Assembly (NCBI GenBank): GCA_016648135.1
Contig: JADDOH010014819.1
Location: 25,292 to 89,291, forward strand
DNA length: 64,000 bases
Source of the DNA: Agrypnia vestita
Taxonomy: Eukaryota > Arthropoda > Insecta > Trichoptera > Phryganeidae
Reading direction: 5' to 3'
Shown piece by piece: positions 55,721-64,000 of the stretch. The notes under the pieces were generated by a model. The model was not told where the DNA came from, ran no database searches, and saw nothing but the letters and a program-made list of their open reading frames with translations. A program made the position numbers and the translations under genes. The stretch's first letter is position 1, and every line of letters begins with the position of its first letter.

Positions 55721-56689
55721 GTCTTACTTTCCTCCTTTTAATCCGAATACTATCACTTATGACTTATTTAAATTTTGACTTGTTTAAATGTTTAAATTCC
55801 CTAAAAATTATAAACATAAATAATAATTATTTTATCTTATTAATTATAAAAAAATGTGGTTAGAAACTGATCAAACTTATATTTTTAAATTACAAACTGT
55901 CGTTATTTATTTTATAAAAATTCTGTGAATAGTACATTATTTGTAAAAAGATTTAATTTTTTTTTTAAATTCATAAAAGAGCGATTACGAAGAAATGTAA
56001 AAACTTGATTACATTTCAGAAATTCATTTGAAAAGACCTGTCTTTTTGGATACTTTTTCCCAATATTGATTTGAAAATATTTCACTAATGGAACTTATGA
56101 ATACAAAATATTATCTGCGTTGTACCAATCAAATTAAATAGATGTTGTAAATGCTGAATAAACTATGAAGCAATATTTGCTCCGCGGGCACTTAAATTGA
56201 TGAGAAATTTTTCTATACCTTTTTGTCCTTATTCTTTCGAGGAATTTCTTTACTAATCCACATTGAGTATACAAAGTGCGTGCATTAGAGTAGATTGAGA
56301 AATCAAAATGGATTATTATCCAAATGTATCACAAAATTTTATCTAATTTATTAGTGATAAAGTGAGTATTAAAGTCAGTTACTTTTATCAACTCACCCGA
56401 ACCGAAACCATGGCTTTACTGAGAATATTTAAAAATATGTATTTAAATAAAATTGGTAAACGTACACATTGTTGCGGTAAAATAATATTTAATGTTGATT
56501 GTCACGAGAATTTGAAAACTTAGTAGTAGTAAAGAAAGTATAAATCTTGGATTTGGCCATTATTTTTTTACACAAAAATCTTTGTTGTATAACGTCAAAC
56601 TTGACGTTCAATCGAACGTTACTATAAGTATAGCAATTTCAATACAAATTCGACAAAAGAACTATGTTTACCAGATATATGGAGCTTCT
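55721..56689. other. AT-rich, nothing recognised
   Basis: No supported feature. Confidence 0.4.
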
Positions 56690-57150
56690 TTAGAAAGTAC
56701 AATGTACATCGCAATAATTATAAAAAACTAACCCATAAAAACCAGGTTTTCATGGGTTACTTTTTTACTTCCTTTCTCATTTACGAGTTGAAATAGGTTT
56801 GGCGCTTACCCCACGCGTTGGGCTTGAGTCGGGCGACGCTACGAAAGGGAGTAATAAAAAATTTCTAAAAATCCAAAATCATACTATAATTATTATTTTT
56901 TTAAACAAAAATTTGTTAGATCATTTTCATCGTTGCCACGAAGCCTGCAAAGCCCACGAAGCCTGTGAAGCTGCATCTGCCTGCAAAGTTTCAGCTCGAT
57001 TTGATCACGGAAAAAGGGTTAAAAATTGATCCAAAGTTTTTTCGATAGACAAGCAAGCAGACGCTACGAGTTAAAAGAAAGGCAGTAAAAAATAATCTTT
57101 TACAAAATCAGAAATAAGAAAAAACAAATAATTCCGATGAATTAAACTTC
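56690..57150 (+). mobile_element. Repeat family F, rearranged copy
   Basis: Begins with the palindrome aacccataaaaacc / ggttttcatgggtt, has a terminal acttcctttctcatttacga that is the inverse of the 3' end, lacks the middle part, and carries local expansions (cgaagcctgcaaagcccac, repeated in part). Ends ttaaaagaaaggcagtaaaa. Confidence 0.6.
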
Positions 57151-57904
57151 ATTTACATTTCTAAAAATTACGAAATAAATTTAAATAATTTGCATTATTA
57201 CTTTTTTCTCTACGACAATTCGTGATGTGTTTGATCTCTTTGAGAATTTTTCCAATTTTAATCACTATCACACGTTGTTTTTCTTCTATCCTGGATTAAT
57301 GAGACATCTTTGAAAACACTGTAACTCCAAATTATCTTTAACATTTCCAATATCCTGCACCCTGTTGGACCTGCCAAAACCCCCCAACTCTAATGTCATA
57401 ATAGCCAAACCTTCTTACCTACTACAGTGACATCTACAGAAAATATTTTAGATTTGATACTTAAACGTAAATCTGGCGACCGGTGGCTCTAAGTTTCTTT
57501 TCTTCACGTCAGTCTGTCCGGCCATATTGGTAAATATTAGAAAGATATTTATACAATACAGATTACGTTATATAATTTATTTTTGGATATTTTTATTTGA
57601 ATTCACGTGAAATTGGTGCCGTATACGAGAGAGAACATCACTGGAAGTGAACGAATATATCTTCAAAAAATCCAGTTTGTAAGAAATAAATAACCAATAT
57701 CGGCAAAATTTCATGCCTGAGTGGTTGCAGATATGAGCAGATCTCTATCATTAAGTGGACAAAAAAGACGGTTGACGTTTTTCTACACACGTTATAGCCT
57801 GAAAAATATAATAATTTTGTCGACGCGTATCATATACGCCTAAGTCCATTACTAAGATTTTTGTATTATTTGTGTCCAAAGTTCCTACCAATATAATAAT
57901 TTTT
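57151..57904. other. No recognisable gene
   Basis: AT-rich with no coding frame. Confidence 0.4.
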
Positions 57905-58124
57905 AACACAATGATTTATACACTACGTTTTATTCCACTAATTTGAGTTATATAAGCCTAAACGCTTTCGATGGACACAACCATCATCTTCAGAGGCAAT
58001 ATTAGAACTAATTGTAAATCAATATGTCCGACAAATAGAAAGTAAAGGGACGATGGAGAGGGAGTTCATGATTAACACAATGATTTATAACGTCGTGTAT
58101 AAATCATTGTGTTAATCATGAACT
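57905..58124. mobile_element. PLE-type end with HHR-j and a 27 bp palindrome
   Basis: aacacaatgatttatacac at 57908 recurs at 58074, and inverted at 58096-58114. Arms 58063-58089 and 58098-58124 are exact complements with an 8 nt loop. The first copy precedes a hammerhead-like core (57955-58000, minus). Three copies of the terminal block in mixed orientation resemble the inverted ends of PLE insertions. Confidence 0.55.
57955..58000 (-). ncRNA. Hammerhead-like motif (HHR-j)
   Basis: Minus strand: CTGAAGA (N7 = A, all fixed bases present), stem II GATGG / CCATC around TTGTGT, GAAA, then GCGTTT. Helix III pairing is imperfect (AGCG / UU), so activity is uncertain. Confidence 0.45.
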
Positions 58125-58429
58125 TCCACTCTGTAAACGAAACAACGCTTAATTTATTATAATAATTTTTAGTTGTTTAGATAAAACTCTCCCAAATTCA
58201 TACTAATAGTACTGAAAATAAGGTTTCAATCATGGTTCAGTTTGAATCTGTCATGACGATCAAACCAGCCTGAATTACATGTCTGCTTTTTCAAAAGTGT
58301 TTTAGTTAGTGTAATGAGACATTTAAAAGAAACGTTAATAGGGTATGTTTTTATCATTATAGTCTAGGTCCATTTAAAAATATAGTGTTTTACTGTTATT
58401 TTGTAATAGATGTGTATGATATGCGTCTA

Positions 58430-58520
58430 CTCAATTGTGATAGTAGTGAACCTGAGTGGGTGGACGTGGATTCCAGTTACAAAGATCAAAGGTTTGAACC
58501 CTGCACCCTATTAACATTTA
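58430..58520 (+). mobile_element. Possible tRNA-like SINE, different family
   Basis: gagtgggtggacgtgg (A-box-like) and ggtttgaaccctgcacc (B-box-like) about 30 nt apart. The body does not match family S. Single copy. Confidence 0.3.
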
Positions 58521-58799
58521 TTTTTTGATCCTGTTTACTCTGTGTATGTCGCTATAACACAATTCAGATATTCAAAATACAAAACGTTGAAAGTATGTAA
58601 TCATATTATCATATCCAATATATGAAATTACATTAGCTGATTGTAATGCCAGAGCGGAGATCTTAAAATGAATATACTTCTGGTAAAATGCTTCTAAAAC
58701 ACACAAACATGTCTTCAAAATCATTGATTCAGTGTTAAATTAAGTATGTATTTTATTTGTAGAACTGCATATTTATTTACAATGAAATTATATATTAAT

Positions 58800-59475
58800 G
58801 CTTAGAACGAGTAAAGAAGTTTGTGTATTTGGGAAATATGTTTACTAGAGACGGCAAGGCTGAAAATGATATCGAAAGGAGAGTGACTGCGGGAAAGAAA
58901 GTGAATGGTGCTCTAAAAGCAATTATGGCCAGTAAAAATCTGTCAAAGTAAGCAAAACTAGCGGTACATGGTGGTTATTGAGTTCTGGTGCCAACTCTGA
59001 TGCATTGAAGTAATTGGAAGAAGCCTGAAATTAGCAAAAAAAGAACGAAAGTACACTTAACGCTTTAAATGCGGTCGTTTAGACGCAAGCGTAAAAAATC
59101 TATGTATGATAGAGTAGAGAATGAACGATTAGAAGAAAATGTTAGTCTGGCTGTAGCGTAATATATAGAATAAAGAATGTATCGTTGATGTGGTTAAGCT
59201 ATGTAAAACAGATGAGTGAGGAAAGGATGGTAAAGAAAATTTATGTGGCAAGTGTTGAAGGCAGCAAAAACAGAGGGCGTTCACGGAAGACCTGGCATGA
59301 CCATATAAATCAAATATTGGAGGATGGCTCTCTTAGAAGCTTCAACAACCGAAGAACGTGCACGAGAAAATGTATGAATGTGGACGAAGCAAAAGTGCTG
59401 TACCGAGTCAAAAGAATGTGGCATTTTATCCTCTCTGCCTTCCCTCCTGGAAAACGGCGTGATGGTTAGAAAGTT
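58800..59475 (+). pseudogene. Non-LTR retrotransposon C-terminal region
   Basis: Frames: RVKKFVYLGNMFTRDGKAEN, DIERRVTAGKKVNGALKAIM, then stops, then WLSYVKQMSEERMVKKIYVA, GRSRKTWHDHINQILEDGSL and MNVDEAKVLYRVKRMW up to a 3' end with gatggttagaaagttagtt. Same family as 55000-55720 and 32290-32605. Several stops and frame breaks. Confidence 0.7.
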
Positions 59476-59772
59476 AGTTAATAAATATAGTAAAGTTCTA
59501 CGAGCTTAGGTAAAGCGTTATTAATGTAACATCTGTTTTAGCTAGCTAAGCCATTTTCAAACGCTGGATACACCACACAAAATAGACTTATTTATATGAT
59601 TTTAGTTATCCCTTCGCTTATGGGTAATTGAATAGGTTAATTTTGGTACCCTGCGCCAGTGTCTAGAAGCATAGGACCACTCAACACTCTTCTAGATTAT
59701 TCCTCCTAATGCTTGCTTATCTTTTATTATTGTAACAATATTTATGCATAGGTATATGTAATTACTATCACG

Positions 59773-60444
59773 TGTCATGCTGCGGGATAAATAAATGATA
59801 ACGGTGGAAATTAATTAGCTAATTAATTAACTATTCAATGAACAAAGTCACTTCACACTATTAAACTTAACGCTATTCTTTAAATTACAATATTTAGCAA
59901 TATATCACTCATAAATGTAATTGGGATAATGGGCATAGTCTTCACTATAATGTTTATTATCTGAGTATCATGTACACATTATCCTGTTAGTGTCTCTAAT
60001 AAAAAAAAAAAAATAAAAAAAAAATAAACACTTTATTATTGCTTCAATATGTTATTTAACATCGACTAGAACATTCCATCTAGTTATAATGCTTTAATCG
60101 CTCCAATTTATTTCGCCTTTTAGGTAAGAACTTCACACGATTGTTCGCTTGATTTATCGCTTCAAAATTTCACAACTGGCCACATTGGGCATCGTTCTGC
60201 GCACCAGCGTACTTTGCGGCTGATTTCAACCATCAACGCGACAGCAACAACTCCTGCGCCGCAGCCGGCGCTCGTATTTATATCCGAAAGCTGACACTCT
60301 CGTACTTTCTGAATTATTATAGTGTTTGGGAGAAGATTCTCGTGGCTTCTAGGCATTTACAGGTGATTTTCGAATGTTTCAGACGCCTCCCAAAGGCCGT
60401 AGATTATTCTAGGCCTTCCTCGATTCTTATATAGTTTTGTGACA
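59773..60444 (-). repeat. LTR-like repeat family L, copy A
   Basis: Plus-strand ends tgtcatgctgcggg and ttttgtgaca. Minus strand: TATA-like gatataaatacg, a GC-rich stretch, then gcgataaatcaagcg and cttacctaaaaggcg as in copy C. Hairpin repeat H and a poly(A)-like tract are inserted at about 59918-60030. The 64-codon minus frame inside is part of the repeat. Confidence 0.5.
59918..60030. repeat. Short hairpin repeat H, copy 2, with A-rich tail
   Basis: gggataatgggcatagtctt and gtacacattatcc as at 17055-17150, followed by an A-rich run. It interrupts LTR-like copy A. Confidence 0.5.
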
Positions 60445-60519
60445 AGTGACATCACCAGGGGTTTACAGTGCGTAAATTGTTTTTAGAATCAAGATACAGT
60501 ACAATAAATTACCTTCATT

Positions 60520-60990
60520 TTTATATTAGAAAAACGTGTCGTCATTTTGATATTAGGCTTAAAGAACATATAAGATGCTTGAATGATTCAAATTTTTCCG
60601 AATTTGCCGATTGAGAATAACCATAGTTTTGATAAAAATGCAGGAGTCAATTATCTTCGCATTGATATTAAAAAAAGACGTTGAAATAATTTAGAAACCC
60701 TAGAAATTAAGAAATACCTAAATAATAATGAATGTATTATAAATAATCAAAAAAATCTAACTTACAGTCCTACCTTGCTTCATTTTGTTAATCCTATACT
60801 ATCTATCATCTGTTTCTTTCGCATTCCCCACTATTTACCCCAATTTGGACACTTGACACCAAGGTATTATTGTTCATAATTTGTAAAGTTTAGTTAGCAT
60901 TAAGTATATATACCCCGACAAAGGAACGTTGTTTCGAAACTGGTTGGTTTTTACTAAAAATTAATTAGTGATAAACTAAGTTAATTCGTT
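60520..60990 (+). pseudogene. PLE fragment related to PLE-2, decayed
   Basis: Frames read C-x-HFDIRLKEHIR-like residues, then ENNHSFDKNAGVNYLRID and NNLETLEIKKYLNN, paralleling ENHYFCRNTGVHIL and DNLEALEIK of PLE-2. Stops and at least two frame changes. Ends with HHR-k. Confidence 0.55.
60910..60952 (+). ncRNA. Degenerate hammerhead-like motif (HHR-k)
   Basis: CCGACAA in place of CUGANGA, stem II GGAAC / GTTTC, GAAACTGGTTGG. Position and downstream sequence match HHR-b at the end of PLE-2. Confidence 0.4.
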
Positions 60991-61739
60991 TAATTATATT
61001 CATAATGAATAACCAAATAATACTAGCAAAATACAATAGTGTATATTAAGAATTATTTAATCAGATACAAAATACGTAATGTCGTCGAATTTTTTTTTTG
61101 CGTAATTAGTGTTACAGTAAGATAAGCTGGAATGTGCGTGGGTCCGAAGATTGCGTGACTGACATAACCAGTTATTTTGGTGGGCATGGTATGAGGAACC
61201 GATGTAACTATAACTGCTTTATAAATGAAATATATAACAAGTGCGGTTGTTCTTTTAAGTACCCAAGTAACCGATGATTTGGTTTTTCATTGAATGTTCT
61301 GAGCTACGTAAATTATAGTGCCTGCAAAAGGTTAATGTTGTTAAAAAATGTAATCTATATACGAACAACAAATCGGTTAAATGATACACGTTTTTGAAAA
61401 AAATATTTAAACGAATTTCATGCAACATTAATGTATTAAAATGATTTAATTCCCTATATATAACTATGTATACAAAATATGCAAAATCGGTATAATAGTT
61501 TCAAAATAACACCGAAGTCGGCTTAGTAGGGTATGAACTCTGTCCTTTTACGTATTTATTTTTGGTTCGGAGACCCAGGTAGCAAAAGTAAGAAAGCATA
61601 TAAGGATTAATACCATTAAAGTTTGTTGACGCGAAATTTCTTCGTTGTATATTGTAAGCTGTTGATCTCCTTGGGAATTAGGGGATGACTAGCGAGAAGA
61701 AAATTTAAACATAAAAAATAAATAAATAAACAGGGTAGT
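60991..61739. other. No recognisable gene
   Basis: AT-rich. No supported feature. Confidence 0.4.
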
Positions 61740-62060
61740 AGCGGAAGTCACATTGATGGACAGAGTGAGAAGTGTCAATATAAGGCACACTCTCGGCATG
61801 GATCCCCTACTCCTACACATAGAAACATCACAATTGAGGTGGCTTAGACATGTGCTAAGAATACCAGAGGAACAAATATCAAGAAAAATCCTCCTGGCAA
61901 CCCCGAAAGGAAGACTGGGGGGTCGCCTCACCTTAAGCTGGGATACGCAACAGAAAAATGTGTATGAAAATAGAATGGGTCTAGACTGGTAGACTCATGC
62001 ATAAGCAGCGCAAGACAGGGGAACATGGAAACACCTTGTCGATTCTTTGGGCCCTCGACC
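61740..62060 (+). pseudogene. Non-LTR retrotransposon C-terminal fragment, third type
   Basis: Open for 79 codons: MMDRVRSVNIRHTLGMDPLL, then TSQLRWLRHVLRIPEEQISR, KILLATPKGR and GRLTLSWDTQ, followed after a stop by RGTWKHLVDSLGPRP. This is the R(S/D)IR..LG..PLL...QLRW.GH..RMP...R..L segment of a widespread LINE tail, different from the other copies in the window. 5' truncated; the tail is AT-rich. Confidence 0.7.
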
Positions 62061-62600
62061 CTACTAGGATAAGGAAATGAAGATGAATGAAATAAATATA
62101 TATTTTTATATTATATTATTATGATTAAACTAGTTGTACACTCATGAATAATCATCGGACGTAATAGTTGCAGGAATTTGAAGCTGAAAATTCAGGAATT
62201 ATTGTTTGTTTTTAAATTGACTTTATTTACTTAAACCGTAAACTAAATATAATAAAATAATAAGATTATAAAATGTCAATACCGTGTAATTTGGATGCTT
62301 GGGTGTAGCTTGATTAAGTATTCAATAATTCAAGCATGTTACAAACGGATAGGCAAAACAAAATTATTATATTTAGATCTATCTGACTTCTTTTATCTTC
62401 CACCTAAATTTTAATGGCTTTGCCTTCCGGATATCTATTTATTAATATAAGTTTTCATTAAAAGTAGAAAAACACGGTGGAATTGTAATAACTATTGTTT
62501 TAATTGTAATAACTATTATTTCCACCAATTTGCCTTTTTTCATATCGAAGTCTATGATAAAATTGTACTGTATTTAAAAAACACTTACTTGCTTCATTTT
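62061..62600. other. AT-rich, nothing recognised
   Basis: No supported feature. Confidence 0.4.
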
Positions 62601-62608
62601 GTTAATAA

Positions 62609-62676
62609 TTTCCTATTTCTCTTTACAGGTGAGTCTAATTCAAAGAGTGGCTTGAAGTACACGCGCCTTCCACAAT
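62609..62676 (+). promoter_or_regulatory. Candidate recursive splice site with optional 48 nt exon
   Basis: A pyrimidine-rich tract (tttcctatttctctttacag, ending 62628) is joined directly to gtgagt, so a 3' splice site abuts a consensus 5' splice site (ACAG|GTGAGT). This is the form of a ratchet point used in stepwise removal of very long insect introns. Forty-eight nt downstream a second gtgagt (62677) follows, so 62629-62676 could instead be a small exon; one frame is open (ESNSKSGLKYTRLPQ). A chance match cannot be excluded. Confidence 0.3.
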
Positions 62677-62871
62677 GTGAGTTTTAATAAAGTATTTTTT
62701 CCGTGTGTAATATATAATATTTGAAATAAATATGTGGAATTTAGATCACAATACAGAAACCATCAATCTAGGCCACACACACATACAGTGGCAATAATGC
62801 CACATTAGCAGATTGAGACACGAGCAAGGCACACGAGTGGCCTACAGGTCATTGCACCATCAGAATTTCCG

Positions 62872-63195
62872 ATGATTTCTCCACACACACACAGCCGCAG
62901 TTCAGGAAACTACATTGTTCGTAAATCATATAAAAAGCGGTTCACACCCTATGTGGGCATGTCATTCTTTCATGGCGTTAGGCCGGAGGCTATCGTCTTT
63001 CGAGTATCTATCATTGTCTTTGTAATCGTACTCATGTATAACTTGTACTTGTTTTATCGAGGTAATAAAATCATCAAACATTCTAACGCCTTTGTAGCTT
63101 TCCCGTCACATGACGGGTGGTGGCCTAAAAGCAGTTGCTCTAAAGCACCTCCAAACCAAAAACTACAACATTTAATTTTGCGATACATTACATGA
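62872..63195 (+). other. Unrecognised open frame with one hydrophobic segment
   Basis: 107 codons. After a low-complexity start it reads SYKKRFTPYVGMSFFHG, then a 20-residue hydrophobic run (about residues 44-63, VFRVSIIVFVIVLMYNLYLF). Codon choice is less AT-biased than the surroundings. A CA-rich acceptor-like cacacacacag lies at 62891. It might be an exon of a membrane protein or a decayed repeat. Not recognised. Confidence 0.2.
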
Positions 63196-64000
63196 GATGT
63201 AAATAATGTTATTATATTTGTCAGATTATTTTTGTTCATTTACAAATTATTTTATTAATTTTTGACATTTAATTCTGTTACGTACGCCAGATCTGCTTGT
63301 AACTATAAATATTATTTTTTAAGAAACGCAGTTTTAACGTTAAGTGGACGTATAACGAGTCATAAATCTTTGTCGAATTTAGAAAAATATCGTACACAAT
63401 TTATAAAAATAGATTTAATATCAAAATAGTGAGCGAACAATAAAATTATTTCAGCAAGGAAAATTTAAGCGCGCCATTTTATGTATGGTCTGAAAAAATC
63501 TTTGCCTATATTCTGGATTTAACTCAAGTCGTGAAGTATCATTTATTTATCTCCAAAAAAAGCGGAAAATTCATGTGATAAAAAACATAAAATTGTTTCT
63601 GCAGAATAAAGGGTTGTGCTTTTATTATGTAGCATAGTGTTTTCGTCTTTCACATAAAAGATTTTTTATACCGTAGTTCCTTATATGTATTTTTGTTTGT
63701 TTTTTCGTTTACCTATAAAATGTTAAATAATTATTTTAGCTCAGTTTTCATTCGACAAAACAAATATTTTAAGCGTCGCAAACTAAGTTAACTTATATGA
63801 AAATCGCCCTTTTACATATATCTTTGTTCCCAGTAATTTTAGACATTATTAATTAATGTGCCTATGCTTTGTAATATGAAATATGAAATCCGCATAGCAA
63901 ACAGACAGGCTAAATGTCAGTAAAGGTTACGGAAAGTAAATATATGAACTTTGTTTGAAAATTTTAATGATGTTCCCAGATATAAAATAAATATATATAT
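63196..64000. other. AT-rich to the window end, nothing recognised
   Basis: No supported feature. Confidence 0.4.

Overview
This window looks like AT-rich nuclear DNA of an arthropod, most likely an insect. The support is the repeat content: a Tc1/mariner element, Penelope-like retroelement (PLE) fragments with GIY-YIG domains, several non-LTR retrotransposon 3' ends, tRNA-like SINEs, hAT-type MITEs and minisatellites. No complete intact host gene could be recognised, and there are no rRNA or canonical tRNA genes. I cannot name the species or order. The window reads as intergenic or deep intronic sequence built by layers of transposition.

Layout. 0-8 kb: a copy of TIR repeat family F, an LTR-like repeat interrupted by a LINE 3' end, a 430 bp MITE, and PLE 3' ends. 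9-16 kb: LTR-like and foldback repeats, a GC-richer block of unknown origin, and a well-structured hammerhead-like motif at 13.4 kb. 16-24 kb: decayed PLE and LINE pieces, a mariner (18260-19523) broken by one frameshift, a LINE with a 19 bp target duplication, and a 220 bp hAT MITE. 24-27 kb: paired inverted PLE ends and a PLE GIY-YIG gene fragment flanked by ~90 bp direct repeats. 28-29 kb: a 37 bp satellite. 30-43 kb: SINEs, LTR-like repeats, LINE ends, a 601 bp hAT MITE nested in another repeat, a possible first coding exon at 38.6 kb, and a 28 bp minisatellite. 43-51 kb: an LTR-like repeat with a PLE end nested in it, a MITE truncated by a PLE, and other repeats. 52-64 kb: an unrecognised coding-like stretch, family F copies, SINEs, LINE fragments, a third LTR-like copy, another PLE fragment, and a candidate recursive splice site at 62628.

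The most coherent hidden signal is a dispersed set of about a dozen hammerhead-ribozyme-like cores (CUGANGA, stem II, GAAAC, NUH). Most sit at the 3' ends of PLE fragments, several in head-to-head inverted pairs. In several copies helix III is a short palindrome (ACGU, ACCGGU, ACUAGU), the geometry expected of hammerheads that work as dimers. PLEs are known to carry hammerheads; the number, diversity and paired arrangement here deserve a search.

Nested insertions give a relative chronology: a LINE inside an LTR-like copy (9 bp target duplication), a PLE end inside another LTR-like copy (12 bp), a hAT MITE inside family R (8 bp, with a related empty site in the window), and a PLE truncating a MITE. 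All calls come from reading the sequence by eye; no database search was possible.
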